From Sodalis endosymbiont of Henestaris halophilus (GTDB lineage: Bacteria; Pseudomonadota; Gammaproteobacteria; Enterobacterales; Enterobacteriaceae), in NCBI RefSeq assembly GCF_900161835.1, contig NZ_LT897836.1, positions 1 through 64,000 of the forward strand: a stretch of DNA of 64,000 nt. The letters are read 5' to 3'. This document shows positions 15,169 through 27,090 of the stretch, piece by piece. The notes under the pieces are model-generated. The model was not told the DNA's origin and made no database searches. It was given only the letters and a program-made list of their open reading frames with translations. Numbering within the stretch: position 1 is the stretch's first letter; the number at the start of each line of letters is the position of its first letter. Position numbers and translations under genes: made by a program.

Positions 15169-16153
15169 AAATGTACTGTATTTATTAAATGCCCCGAGAC
15201 ATCGCGATAACTCTGGTATGTCATAACACGTCACGAGATATTTAGTATAAATAGATTACATTACCAGGACCACATCACTGCTAACTAACATTCATTAGTT
15301 GCACGAATTTTCTCATTGTTACTAATTATTAGTGCGGTTCATGGTAATAGATTACATGTTATTTTTAATGCTTAGCTAACCACCAGTTCATGAGAATTGG
15401 TAATCTAAGTCTAATAAGAGATGACTAAACGACGAGACGCTGAAGGAAATTATCGCCATAAGGATTGCCCGCTTTTACTGCCATATTAATGTTATTAATA
15501 ACACACAATACATCGCTGACCTACTCTTTTATCGATATACAAGAAGCGACCAGATAAATGACACCGTGTAAACATACCTCAAGATAAATACGGATATCCT
15601 ACTAAACTCAATATGATTGATACAATATTATCATCAGCAAGTTCATTAAACTCAATAATATGCTGGACTAATAGTCATTAGATTACGAGTAAAATACTGA
15701 TGTTTAATTAATTTTCATAATTATTATTAGATAATATAATTACTGCTTAAAACAATAATTACACTATACTTTTATTAATTTTTTTGATAGAAGACATTTC
15801 TATCATAAATCGATTAACAGTCTTATGCTAATAAAAGATTAAATTATGTATCCTTTTACTTAAATTACGTTTTAAATATTAATATCGTAAACTATCATAC
15901 GGTAGCTAAGGAACACGGAAAATAGTAAAATTTTAAAACGTTATGTAATAAAACAATAAATATTAAATGTCTTGATGTTTTACTACATAGGTCACTTTAT
16001 ATATTAAAAAGTAGCTGTACAAATAATTCTACTTAAACAAAACAATATAATAGTATAAATTAATTTAATACTATTGCACAATCATTAAAATACCCAACTT
16101 GGCTGCCATGGGCAATAACTTTATAAAAATACAAAATAATTAGGCAGTTAAAT

Positions 16154-16173
16154 GCTTTCAAGATATTGAAAGC
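16154..16173. repeat. perfect hairpin, 8-bp stem
   Basis: GCTTTCAA, loop GATA, TTGAAAGC. One of two 8-bp tetraloop hairpins within 100 bases in the lysA-mutH desert. No T-run follows. Confidence 0.6.
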
Positions 16174-16233
16174 CAATAATTAACTAATTAGTCAACTAAT
16201 ATTAAACGCGACGTGTTGTTAAGAAAAGAGCTG

Positions 16234-16253
16234 GATATTGCTTCAGCAATATC
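16234..16253. repeat. perfect hairpin, 8-bp stem
   Basis: GATATTGC, loop TTCA, GCAATATC. Sequence unrelated to the neighbouring hairpin at 16154-16173, so they are not copies of one repeat. Confidence 0.6.
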
Positions 16254-16765
16254 GGTGATGCAGCAAACTATTTTATCCCCATTTAAATACCTTCCTTAAT
16301 ATTACGATGCAATTCTAGTATATCTCTTCATAAATACAGCAGAAATGTAATAGTCAATTGCAGAAAGAGTTTATAAGAACTTAGTTGTCAGGACTGACAG
16401 AAGTTTCGTAAAACTAATTCAAGTAACTTACTGCTTATTTTATAATAACTTGTTAGTATTAGCAAATAATACTACATTATCTTTGCTGTAGCTGTATATT
16501 TCCTCTTACCATAAACGTAAGAATTATCCCCAGTTTTATTACTGCAAATTAATAAGTTAAAAGATGCATATGACATAGAAACTTATAAAATACACAATAT
16601 ATCACAAATATCCTCGCCTTAATAACCATGTTATCAATTAAAGACAATTAATACATATATTATGGCATATAGCATTACAATAGCCGCATTAAAATATTAA
16701 TTAACAGCTGCAAGTGAAAAGCTTTTAATGAAATATAGCCTGATATGAAAAAATTGCTGATATAG

Positions 16766-16787
16766 TGCCTGATACTTTTATCAGGCA
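16766..16787. repeat. perfect hairpin, 9-bp stem
   Basis: TGCCTGATA, loop CTTT, TATCAGGCA. A partial extra copy of one arm (GCCTGATA) lies about 35 bases upstream. It resembles a terminator stem but lacks the T-run. Confidence 0.6.
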
Positions 16788-17346
16788 TGTGACTAACGAT
16801 ACTAAATAATTCTGAAGGCAACAAAAGGCGGTAGCGTTACGTGAGATAAGCTAGGTATCAAAAGCAAGTTCTGTACAATTAGTAAGTTTGTAGTTAAGGA
16901 GGTAAAAATTGTATTATTATAAGGCAATAAAGGTAGCCGGTCAGCAAAATTAAAAACGAGATGACAAACATATTCGCGATAACATAATAAAATACAAATA
17001 AAAAATCACAATGATCAGCTAAATGACAAAAAGTTTATCTAACATATTTTTGATTACATGCATAAAAACATTTAATCAGAGTGATAAGATAGTTACTCTT
17101 TATTTTTAAAATAAATACGCATGCATGAAGTCGCAAAAGCATAGAGAGCTAAATAGCAACGACTTTGATAGAAGATCTTTTGTTATATCAAAAATATGGT
17201 GGAATATTGAAATATCGTTATGCTATCCGTAACGTTGACGTGCGTTAATCCTAACCTAACATAAATATGTTGATTTATTAGCTAAATAACGTTATTATTT
17301 ACTCAAATCTACAGTATAAATCACCGCACGCTAACGCCGCGAGAAA

Positions 17347-17371
17347 TGGTCCTTATCAAGGATAAGGACCA
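17347..17371. repeat. perfect hairpin, 11-bp stem
   Basis: TGGTCCTTATC, loop AAG, GATAAGGACCA. The GC-richest long hairpin in the desert between lysA and mutH. No T-run follows. It could be the relic of a lost gene's terminator or a locally generated palindrome. Confidence 0.7.
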
Positions 17372-18939
17372 GATGAATATGCTTCATATATCCCTTTCCG
17401 GCAATAAGGCAAAAAATACGGGTATATGCGTGATAAGATAAGAAAAATAACGATAGATACCGTCAGACGCTTAAGATAAGCACGTATTCAGTAACTAAGC
17501 TTGACTTTTCGTAATAAAATATAACACGACAGATGCGATAAAATAAAAGTTACGATAAATTATGAAGTTATTTATATTATCTCTTAAATGTGGTCATCAA
17601 TATTGCACTTTTCAATATGCTTTAATATGCAAGGAAACTATCTTTTCGGCGAAGCCGCATAGAAGTATATTAACGAATCTAATCTAGCATAACATAATAT
17701 ATCATCAATTGATCCGCTTATAATTTATAGGATCAGAGCCGTTGGCTTAAATAAATACGAACTATTTCATTATAGGAACAATGCACATAATTGCGTTACT
17801 TAATAAGTACACTCACTACGTGGTAAAATATTACCAATAATTCTCACTGTTGGTTAACATAAAATCAATATACTACATACCAGATAATCAATCATAACCA
17901 CCACCGAATAGTCAACAGTAGTATAACACCTTTTAGCTACATCTAAAGGTATTATTACTCAATAAATGCCGACTATAGTGATATTTTGCTATGCTTTAAT
18001 TCACCATCTTTTATCGCACGTTCAACGAATAAGTTACTATAACAGGAAATAGCGGTAAAATTACGGCATTATCCCAAGCATGGCATTATCGTTTACTTCC
18101 CATCAACTTTATCTAACTTACCAAAAGAAATTAATTTTACGTTTAATTTATTTAATTGAAAACATTTCCAAAATACTTAAACTCAATGCTGACGTCTACG
18201 CTTTAGGGAGTGCTCTCACGAGAGCAAAGAAAATCTTGCACCTTTATATTCATCTAAAGAATAGATAAAACAACACGTTGCCAATTAGTCGACGTAGATA
18301 TAGTAGGTATGATCTAGTAAAATACTATTGATTAATATCATGTCCATCATAAAGAAAATTGATATAACATAAAATTTTATCCGTTACATTATGATATAAT
18401 AAATAATTATAACTCATCAATACCTATAAGTTTCCAAGAAGCCGTAGAATACTAAGCTAGTGCTCTGGCTTTATTGTTAGGATGTTAGTGTAATTATTTA
18501 TTAACTACATTTTACTTAGTATATTTATAACCTAGTTTTAGTTAATTACTTATTACGAGCAAAACGAAATAAATTAAATTTCAAACTAACTTGATCAAGT
18601 GCTTATTGTTAATATGAACACATTTGATGTCTAAATGTAATAATTTAATTATTAAAAACTTTAACTAATATAATCCATGCTACTATTATGTTTTAATGTT
18701 TAATAAATATTGTTTACCATACTTAAATAAAACGTTGCTTCACTATTAAAATGATCAAATGAAATCCTACTAAGAGATTATAGCTTTCTGGTAGACTTTA
18801 AATCAGCTTAAATATTATTAATATAGTTGTTATCTGTAACATATAATATTTATTGTGTTAGCTTCATAGTTTTAAAAGATAAATGTAATTAAATTTATCT
18901 TTCTTGTATTATATTAATGTTACCTGTCGTCTTGACAGA

Positions 18940-18960
18940 CTTCTGATAGATTATCAGAAG
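18940..18960. repeat. perfect hairpin, 9-bp stem
   Basis: CTTCTGATA, loop GAT, TATCAGAAG. A 5-bp hairpin (CTGTC/GACAG) ends two bases before it, giving a tandem stem-loop arrangement. Confidence 0.6.
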
Positions 18961-19000
18961 ATATTTTAATAATTCTCTACCGTTACATCAAAAATTCATG

Positions 19001-19020
19001 CTTACTAAGATCTTAGTAAG
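19001..19020. repeat. perfect 20-nt palindrome
   Basis: Two complementary 10-nt arms, CTTACTAAGA and TCTTAGTAAG, with no spacer. It lies 40 bases after the hairpin at 18940-18960. Confidence 0.65.
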
Positions 19021-19736
19021 AAAATAGTAATAGCTTTATTAGAAGTATATCAAATTTCTGCTAACCAGATCTCTTAAATCTTAGCCTTAATTTTAATAGC
19101 ATGACTTAGAAAATAAAGCTAGAAGTCAGAAGCCAAGTACTATATGTCTCTCTAAGTGCATATTTGAAAGACACGGTTAAACTGTGCGCACAACAACAGT
19201 ATATTAAGCCTGTTGGCTTTAATTCTCTTTTAACTCTCTATGCCATATTCGACTAAATATGACTTTTACAACCGCGCTAAAAACCCAATAAAGCCTAATA
19301 AACAAAGTAAAATATCTTGTAAAGCAAGAACATAAAGTATTATTTTTATCATTAGCCCCAATAAAGAAAGCGTATAGTTTTAATTACGCAGCCGTTATAA
19401 TCTGTATTATCCTAATTCTGCTGCTTGCACATATATACAATCTATACAACAATAGCACACTGCAATTAATTACTTTAATTGAACTGTTATACTCATTTCA
19501 TATTTTTATAGGTCAACCTAATTAGCAAAGTGTTTACCGTTATATTTAGTACTCAATACAGATAATTAAGCTTAGCCTACAATTATAATACGGCAAACAT
19601 ATCCATAAACATAAGCCGTTCAGTTATCAATTACTAAGCAATCACTTCCTTCTTAGAACGGCAAAATAAAACATTACTAAAATTGCAATTAATACTAAAA
19701 TAGTAAAACTTAATGCTATAAACGAAATCGTAGTAG

Positions 19737-19760
19737 ATACTTTATTTTAAAATAAAGTAT
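19737..19760. repeat. perfect 24-nt palindrome
   Basis: The arms are ATACTTTATTTT and its exact reverse complement, with no spacer. It is the longest uninterrupted palindrome noticed in the window. The arm composition is AT-rich, so part of its length may reflect local composition. Confidence 0.7.
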
Positions 19761-22219
19761 TACATCCTGAAAATTAAAACACTATTATTAAATAACTTAC
19801 TAAAGAATTTTTGATAATCAATAAACTTATAGAGCAACACTCAGTTGTATCGCCGTACCTGATATTGATGTTTACAGCAGTATCTATTTCGAAATAGCAT
19901 TAACGGATCTATCAACATTATGATCAGCGCATAATAAAACACAGTCTAGTGAAAGAAATTTCTAATTCTAGCGTCGGATTCGCAAATCAAGATGATCTAG
20001 TGGTTAGCTTGCAAGGGGATCAAAAGAACTAGCAATATCGACATCACGCCCAACTAGTTGCTAACTGTTAAAAGCGCTTTATATGTCCATGGAGCTGGCG
20101 GTTAGGACTTATATTGTGATTTGTAGTGTGCATAAATCAAGAAACCCTTTCTTTAATCCGAAAATATCTATAAATGATGTGTTTCTATCAAATAATAACG
20201 CATTATATTACATAGTAACCACTGCCATACTTTCCCTATGAAAGTAGCCTTCAAGAATGCCAAAGGCATAATGAATGCCGCGGTGGAATAGGTTGCCACA
20301 CATAACCCTTACCACTGAGAAACTTTTATTATAAAGTTATTATGGTAACTACAACATCATCAGCCCTTGTTGGTATCACTAAATTTTAACAATAAACGAA
20401 TCAAAACAACTAGTTCATAAAAAGTTATAGAAAATTAATAGCATTAATTAGCAATACAAATAAAGTTTTAACAAAAGGATATCAAAATTGTACTTTAATT
20501 ACTCGATAGTATTCACATAAAGAAGCAGATAGGTATAAAATGCATACTGTCAGAGTCCGCCAGTATTAATACATTAAATCTCGTCTATAGCAATTTGCTA
20601 TACTCGATAATTATTGCCTGAGTATACTAGGGCGCTATAGCAGATAAAATATAGATTACGTGTATTAACCTAATAAGTGCTGATAAAATATTTATCACTC
20701 ATAGTTTTACACCATGATAATGCGTGGTAACTAGTTATTTTTTTTGACAACTACATATACCCCACATAACCTTAAGGGGAAGTTAACACGTCTATATTGC
20801 AGAAAATGTTTCTGGAATAAATTTGCATGTTCAAGACTTTCGGTGTTCCCAGCAGTGGCTGACCGATAGTTTTTTGTTAACATAATAGATAATTTAATAT
20901 GCCAAAGCAGTTGATGTTGAGCAGTTAGTAAGAAACAAATATAAATAAAATAATAAGGATTTAAGAATCGCAGATTGTTTTTAGTATCTGGTAGATATTT
21001 TAGTAATTTAACTTTTACTATTTTAGGGCTTCTGAATTATTACAACGCACATGACTAAGCACTCTGTACTGAATTAAAACACTTTAATACTAACTAAGAC
21101 ATTTTAACTAACTACCTATGTGATTCTCCTGTAGTTCATGAGTTGTAGGCCTGGAAGATACATGGCACACATTTAATAAATTTATTAAGTAAATTTAAAC
21201 TAATACTATTAATAAAAGTTAGATATAGTTGATAATGAGCTTGCGTTTTGCTATCTTGTCAACTCAACATTATGATACTTAAGATGAACATGCGAACTAC
21301 CTTAATAAACATGGTAATAAAATAAAAACATCAAAGGTAGTACTTTATTAATTAATAAATATAAAGACGTGATTGCACTGTTTTCATAATTATAACTAAT
21401 TTAGTTTCTAAAGCAACAAAATAAGATAATAAGAGAGTTACAAAACGCGATAGATCTGTAATTAGATAATTTGCAATACATAGTTGCTGTTGATATTTTA
21501 TTGTACTGGTATTTTATTAAGTATGGTAAAATATATTGAAAACTAGTAAAGTTATATATTCTAGAATTACTATTAATTAATTTATTAAAATATTTATGAT
21601 CGATCTTACTTAATAGCTAGTACAATCACTAAGAAGCACGACGCCTAATCATACTGTTATTAACAGACTACATCTTTAATTATTATCAATATACAAATTT
21701 ATAAATATCATTAAAGATATGGTCAAAAAAAATTGCTTCACGACCAAGACGCAATGCAAATTATCACAATCTTTTGCTTTTACGGCGTTAAGTGGTATTT
21801 AAACATAAGGATTGACATGCCATGACACAGTTGTTTATTGTTTAATAAATTTAATATTTCTACCGCTAATAAGAAATATGACAAAATACATAGAATTTCT
21901 TTAGGCACACATCGATAATCGCGCTTTCCAAAATTTAAGTGTCTTGCTAACCAAAATCAAAAACATTAAAGATCGTATTTTGACTGATGAATGCCTATCG
22001 ATAGGCTAATCTATCATTCAGACGACGAAAATATTATTATCATTGCTATGATGATCGAATCCAGATTGCAAGTAATATCAAACATTATAATCTGGGCACC
22101 CATGTCAGCTATGCATCTGGATTAATAAGTTAATCAAAAATTATACGCATTAATATAAAAGAAACGCAAACAATAACCGTACGTAATTTTAATTCTGATA
22201 ACAAAAGTAAACACGATCA

Positions 22220-22903
22220 TTATAGAAAATAACGTGCCAATATTTGAGATGTGAAGTTTTTTTTTAGGTAAAAACCGCTCGGTGACGTTAAGATCTTCTG
22301 TCCAAACTCATCGATAGCAGCAGTCATTGCCTGACTGTTAGCGGCCTTTGGCCGTAGCTGTAGTACTTCACCATAGCGAGCAGTGATGTGTGTGACCTTG
22401 CCTAACACAATAAGGTCCATTAACTCTTCCCAATCCCGGCGCAGCTGCAACTCTTCCTCCATATCCGGGCTCCACAAGAATGGCGCGCCTATTCGGCGGT
22501 GTTTTAGGGGGATCGTCCGTTGTCCCTCAACGGGGATCCAAAGCACCCTTGTAAGTTTATGACGTACATAGCTAGTTTTCCAAGTGACCCCGATATTGCC
22601 GGTCAACGTCGCCATGCAGACAAAGGTAGTTTCCAATGGTCGTCCTCCGTTATTTACTGGAATAGTTTTCAGCTCTACGCCGATTGCAGCAAAATCCTGT
22701 TCTGGCTTATTGCCAAAGCTAACCCCTAAATAACGCTCTAACATTACACCAATCCACCCTTTATCACGCTTAAGATCGGCAGGAATACTCAGACTAAACT
22801 GGGCAGACAACTCGCCAAGAGTATAACCAGCTAGCGCATTAGCTCGGCACAGTAGTACCCTTTCATCAACTGGCGGGTGGGCAAATGGAATTAGGTTACT
22901 CAT
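22220..22903 (-). CDS. mutH: DNA mismatch repair endonuclease MutH
   Basis: MutH nicks the unmethylated strand at hemimethylated GATC sites after activation by MutL, so it depends on Dam methylation. The catalytic residues Asp70, Glu77 and Lys79 are in place within [53 protein letters not shown] and the C-terminal [10 protein letters not shown] also match the family. At 227 aa it equals the normal length (E. coli 229). ATG 22903 follows AGGA with eight bases between. It is divergent from rppH, as in E. coli. Whether MutS, MutL and Dam also survive cannot be seen here. Retention of this strand-discrimination enzyme is unusual in strongly reduced symbionts. Confidence 0.96.
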   Translation of the reverse strand: MSNLIPFAHPPVDERVLLCRANALAGYTLGELSAQFSLSIPADLKRDKGWIGVMLERYLGVSFGNKPEQDFAAIGVELKTIPVNNGGRPLETTFVCMATLTGNIGVTWKTSYVRHKLTRVLWIPVEGQRTIPLKHRRIGAPFLWSPDMEEELQLRRDWEELMDLIVLGKVTHITARYGEVLQLRPKAANSQAMTAAIDEFGQKILTSPSGFYLKKNFTSQILARYFL

Positions 22904-23584
22904 TTATTAGTCCTGAACTTAATAAAGACAAAAAATTAGACGGCACCCCATCCAGCTGAACAAGCTGGGTTTCATAGCAAAATAATAACATTATGTTAAT
23001 AGCTTTTAAAAAAGCTTCACGAGAATTTTTTTTTAAAAGCTTCATGATCAAAGTAAAATTTGATCAACGTGGTACGCTCACTTCAGGCAACATTAATTAA
23101 ATTATTAACTAGGTTATCAGCATAATATGACGCTAACTTAGTGAATTACAATTAATATTTATATATAGACTTATCTGAGGATGTTTTAACCTATTTATTA
23201 ATTAATGTGCGATATCCATCGTTTTTTATCAAAACCACTGATAATTGTTTGTTATCTATGGTAAATGATGAGATATATTCTCTAAATAGGCAACGCATAA
23301 TTCTTGATAAGCATAAGAGTTTTAGATCTAATGATCTGCTTTTATATTTTGTTTTGTTTGAGTGAGCTTTTTGCAAAAAATTGCCGATCTCATCTATAGT
23401 TATACACAAACCACCTATAAGACAGTATATAAAGTAAAGATTGGGCGTCGCGGTCTTATTTATAATTTGACATAATGAAGCGTCGCGAAGAGTGTTCTTT
23501 ACCAGAATTAGTGAAAATCAGTAGTATATTTTGTATAGAGCGAATATGTAAAATATCTTAGATTGAAGTGTTCGAGGTAATTTA
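22904..23584. other. mutH-rppH divergent intergenic region
   Basis: AT-rich spacer holding the two divergent promoters, which I could not place confidently. It contains a hairpin just upstream of mutH (CCAGCT/AGCTGG, 22952-22968). A near-repeat of AAAAGCTTCA lies at about 23009 and 23035. A perfect 8-bp hairpin TGATCAAA/TTTGATCA is at 23045-23066. A 72-aa minus-strand frame (23191-23409) has no recognisable motif and is probably chance. Confidence 0.5.
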
Positions 23585-24154
23585 GTGATCGATGATAATG
23601 GCTACCGCCAGAATGTTGGTATTGTAATATGTAATTACAACGAACAAGTGCTGTGGGCTAAAAGATATAGGCAGCATTCCTGGCAATTTCCTCAAGGGGG
23701 CATACATGCTAGCGAAACCGCAGAACAAGCCATGTACCGGGAGCTACACGAGGAGATCGGTCTGCGCTGCAAAGATGTACGCATCCTAGCTTCGACGCGT
23801 AACTGGATACGTTATAAGCTTCCCAATCAGATGATACGCTGGGATACCAAGCCGGTATGTATTGGTCAGAAGCAAAAATGGTTTCTATTGAAGCTTATAT
23901 GTGCGGATACCGATATTAATACACACAGCAAGGGTATTCCTGAATTTGATGGTTGGAGATGGGTCAGTTTTTGGTATCCGGTACGTCAAATCGTTTCTTT
24001 TAAACGGCACGTCTATCGTCGGGTTATGAAGGAGTTTTCTAGCGTAGTCATGCTTCTTCATGAAACTGCAGCAGCAGAGTTTCAAGCCGACACACAGAAG
24101 AAAAAAAGGCTAAATAAAGCAGATTATACTCATAAGTATACTAGTAATCGTTAA
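23585..24154 (+). CDS. rppH: RNA pyrophosphohydrolase RppH
   Basis: RppH is a Nudix hydrolase that removes pyrophosphate from the 5' end of primary transcripts and so triggers RNase E-dependent mRNA decay. The Nudix box at residues 38-60 fits GX5EX7REUXEEXGU fully, with Glu53, Glu56 and Glu57 in place. Arg8 and the motifs [17 protein letters not shown] and [15 protein letters not shown] are conserved. The start is GTG 23585, six bases after GAGG. It is 189 aa against 176 in E. coli; the extra length is a Lys-rich C-terminal tail. In relatives ptsP follows immediately; here only a relic does. Confidence 0.95.
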   Translation: MIDDNGYRQNVGIVICNYNEQVLWAKRYRQHSWQFPQGGIHASETAEQAMYRELHEEIGLRCKDVRILASTRNWIRYKLPNQMIRWDTKPVCIGQKQKWFLLKLICADTDINTHSKGIPEFDGWRWVSFWYPVRQIVSFKRHVYRRVMKEFSSVVMLLHETAAAEFQADTQKKKRLNKADYTHKYTSNR

Positions 24155-25831
24155 GAAGATAATAATAACATTAAGTTTTTGAATTAACTTAACATACTAG
24201 TTAATAAAACCTGCCAGCAGTAAAGATCAAAGTCGGTTCAGTTTATTTAGCCCATAACAATTAACGCTGTTTGTTACCTGATAGTAAAGTTATATTCAAA
24301 TAAAACTCTAGCACGAACGATCATGCTGGCATTTAATCAAGAGATTATTGGCTTATTTTAACGACTGTATAAGTTGATTAACTTAACGAACGCTCACACT
24401 TACACAGTGTACAATAAATTTTAGCTCCTTAATTAGCGCGTTGACAATTACAACTCTAAGATCTTAAGCATTCTGCTAATAAATTAGCAGAACCACTAAA
24501 AATTCTACAAGAGTGATTAATAAGTTATCGTTTCGGGGAAAGATAGTCAAGAACGTGACTAACCAGCATTTAACCGTGGTTGCAACTACACATCCTCATT
24601 TCAGCTAGTACAACAAATATGCGCCCGTATTCGCGCCCTGTTTGCCGCACAGTAATGACTATCGTTTTAGGGACTAGGTTGGGAAAACAGCAAGCATTCT
24701 TCACCAAGTTTTTTAGCAAAAAGCTTTTTTGTTGCTAAATAGCGACCTCGAACACAAGCAGCTGATCCCTGGCGCTTAACTCATGTAGTGCCCAATTCAC
24801 AGTTTCAGCATTATTTTACTGCCAGCTAGACAAGATATTATGTAGGATAGTTTAAGTTGTTACGACCATAGACATCTCTATGATGCGTGGCAAAAACACG
24901 ATATATTAGCGAAAAATAACGAACGCGGGAAAATAAATAGTTCAATAAGTGATTTGAACATTTGGCTAGGAAATGCGCGCTGCTTAGCGAAAGCTATTTC
25001 GAAAAAAACAACGACTGCGTTTTAGCTTGATGATATTCCTCGTAATATAATTTAATAACTCGCGTAATTCATATTACTAATTGATAAATTACACGACAAT
25101 AATTTTCACACTGCTATCTTAGTACATGTCAGAAAGAACCTGATCATAATAGGAAGTAGACATCTAATAGCTGTTACTTAATTAAACGTTTACTAATTAG
25201 TATCTACAAATGCTACCGCGGTAAACTGTTAAGAAATAAGGAGTGGTGTTAGTGCAAAAACACTAGTTATTTATCAACTAAGAACGCAAGCTCACCTAAA
25301 TAATAAAAATGATGTAAAGAAGCAAGCGTCATTAAAAATGACGAATGTATTTATGTGATTTTGCATGTGATTTTGAGCATGAACATAAGCACCTCTTCGA
25401 GAATAAAAAAAATTTACTTTACGTTGCAATCTCCTATTCCTCGAAGGAGAAATAAACACATCTCCAGCGACCGCAATAGAGGTCAAAGAAGTGTTATTTT
25501 GACGATAAGAGGCATCAGGCTGCGCCTAGACATTAGAGCAGAATATAAAACAATATAGTATTTATGCCACCGATGTTGGTGAGACAGTCGTTTTCTGTCA
25601 TTCGGTACGAACTACCTGACACAACTATTTGTTATCGTTAAAACACATTAATGACTTGGTAACAGCGATGTATTATAACCATGGCATCCTTGCCTATATT
25701 GCCGTTATTGCAGAAAATCATCACCTAAACGAATTAAGTGCATGGCTAGTGCTTGTTTTCATCTTTGCGGAAAATAACCGGCAATCTGATAAGTGCGTTA
25801 CTGCTGCAAACATAGGTGATTAAACTCTACG
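24155..25831 (+). pseudogene. ptsP: ptsP relic (PTS-Ntr enzyme I)
   Basis: The order rppH-ptsP-lgt-thyA is conserved in enterobacteria, and here about 2 kb without a gene replaces ptsP. Plus-strand fragments recall PtsP: ARIRALFAA (24605-24652, compare TRIRALPAA just after the GAF domain), RGIRLRLD (25508-25531, compare RGIRITLD) and INDLVTAMYYNHGILAYIAVIAE (compare the NDLTQYI and HPAMLRALAMIA segments). They are in the right order but separated by stops, and the spacing suggests internal deletions. An 11-nt direct repeat, ATGTGATTTTG, occurs at 25353-25363 and 25365-25375. Remaining regulation through the nitrogen PTS is therefore unlikely. Boundaries are approximate and the identity rests on short matches plus synteny. 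Confidence 0.6.
24471..24492. repeat. near-perfect 22-nt palindrome in ptsP relic
   Basis: TTCTGCTAAT, spacer AA, ATTAGCAGAA: 10 perfect pairs. It lies inside decayed coding DNA where no terminator is expected, so it probably arose after the gene was lost. Confidence 0.6.
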
Positions 25832-26211
25832 TATTAACGGACGTATCCTTACGGAAGGGGATATAAAGAAGATTACGAATATTCTTTTGCGCAATGTAAA
25901 ACTACATACGACGCAAAGCCGAGCAGCGCAAATCGCGGATCATTAGTTTAATATTGATGCACTAGTAGCATCAAAGTCTCACATTTAGTATCTGCAATCA
26001 TGATGCAGCTCAGTCTAGGCGGAAGCTAAGCAAGTAATGTATATACAGACAGATAAGAATTTATATTCCCTTACTATCACTAGCTCGCAACTATGCGTTC
26101 ATATATACTAACTTCGCGCGTCGCGTGAGATGATATTTTATGAAATGTACAGCAGATGGCATGGCATTCGGCTGATAAATAATAAAAAAAGACGACATTG
26201 TGTGGCTTTAA

Positions 26212-27084
26212 ATGACGACTAATTATCTAGTTTTTCCTCAATTTAATGCAATAATTTTTCACCTGGGCCCGGTTTGCTTGCACTGGTACGGTTTAATGTA
26301 CCTGGTGGGATTTATATTTGCAATGTGGCTGGCGGTACGACGCGCACATCGCCACGGCAGCGGTTGGCATAAAGAAGAAGTAGAAAATCTTTTGTATGTT
26401 AGTTTTATCGGGCTGTTTTTAGGTGGCCGTATCGGTTATGTGCTATTTTATAATCTGCCTCTGTTTCTCGATAATCCCTCATACCTGTTTAAGGTCTGGG
26501 AGGGAGGCATGTCATTTCACGGCGGCTTAATAGGCGTTATTGTGGGGATGTTCTGGTTCGCCAATCGCACCAGACGCCATTTTTTTCAAGTTGCCGACTT
26601 TGTAGCGCCCATGGTACCATTCGGTTTAGGCGCTGGCCGGTTAGGCAATTTTATTAATGGCGAGCTGTGGGGCCGGGTTACCTTTGATACACCCTGGGCA
26701 ATGCTGTTTCCTAGATCTCAAGAAGAAGATGTAGCTCTGATTCAGATCAATCCGCAATGGCAAGGGTTGTTCGAGCACTACGGCGCATTACCTCGTCATC
26801 CGTCCCAAATATACGAAATGCTGCTTGAAGGCGTAATATTATTTATAATACTCAATTTATTTATACGTAAACCGCGGCATATCGGCAGCGTTTCTAGTTT
26901 ATTCTTAATTTGCTATGGCATTTTTCGAATTCTAGTGGAATTTTTCCGCGAGCCGGATGCCCAAATAGGCCTATTCAGCGGCATCATCAGCATGGGACAA
27001 ATTTTATCGTTGCCTATGATTCTAGCTGGCGTGATTATAATCACTTGGGCATACCGCCACCATCCCAAGCAACATATTTCTTGA
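26212..27084 (+). CDS. lgt: prolipoprotein diacylglyceryl transferase
   Basis: Lgt is the inner-membrane enzyme that attaches diacylglycerol to the lipobox Cys of prolipoproteins, the first step of lipoprotein maturation. The protein is hydrophobic with about seven membrane segments. It shows the signatures [22 protein letters not shown] (with the essential His) and the family hallmark [19 protein letters not shown], then RHPSQIYE and [13 protein letters not shown]. At 290 aa it matches E. coli (291). ATG 26212 has no strong ribosome binding site. The stop is six bases before thyA, so the two form an operon, as in E. coli. It implies that lipoproteins are still made. Confidence 0.96.
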   Translation: MTTNYLVFPQFNAIIFHLGPVCLHWYGLMYLVGFIFAMWLAVRRAHRHGSGWHKEEVENLLYVSFIGLFLGGRIGYVLFYNLPLFLDNPSYLFKVWEGGMSFHGGLIGVIVGMFWFANRTRRHFFQVADFVAPMVPFGLGAGRLGNFINGELWGRVTFDTPWAMLFPRSQEEDVALIQINPQWQGLFEHYGALPRHPSQIYEMLLEGVILFIILNLFIRKPRHIGSVSSLFLICYGIFRILVEFFREPDAQIGLFSGIISMGQILSLPMILAGVIIITWAYRHHPKQHIS

Positions 27085-27090
27085 AGTACT

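Larger units (their letters stand above)
15169..22219. other. 7 kb gene desert between lysA and mutH
   Basis: No credible gene in 7,051 bases. The only notable frame (62 aa at 18080-18268) resembles nothing known to me. From memory, E. coli has galR, aas, lplT, tas, ygdR and ygdQ (plus omrA and omrB) between lysA and mutH, about 7 kb in all, so the locus seems to have kept its length while its coding content was erased by point mutations and small indels. No peptide of those proteins could be recognised. The DNA is unusually rich in perfect palindromes, listed separately, including the longest in the window (19737-19760). Stem-loops at 18924-18938, 18940-18960 and 19001-19020 follow each other closely. 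A terminator-like element (TCGGT/ACCGA then TTTTTT) lies near 20839-20876. Confidence 0.7.

Noticed and set aside
20839-20876. Terminator-like hairpin in the lysA-mutH desert as a small-RNA gene
   Set aside because: The stem is only five pairs with a long loop and no promoter was seen; more likely chance or a relic.
22520-22729. Plus-strand frame within mutH
   Set aside because: Shadow frame on the opposite strand of a clearly functional gene.
10344-25343. Shared CGTCATT/AATGACG arms in hairpins at 10344-10364 and 25327-25343 as a repeat family
   Set aside because: Only two copies with a 7-nt match and different loops; compatible with chance.
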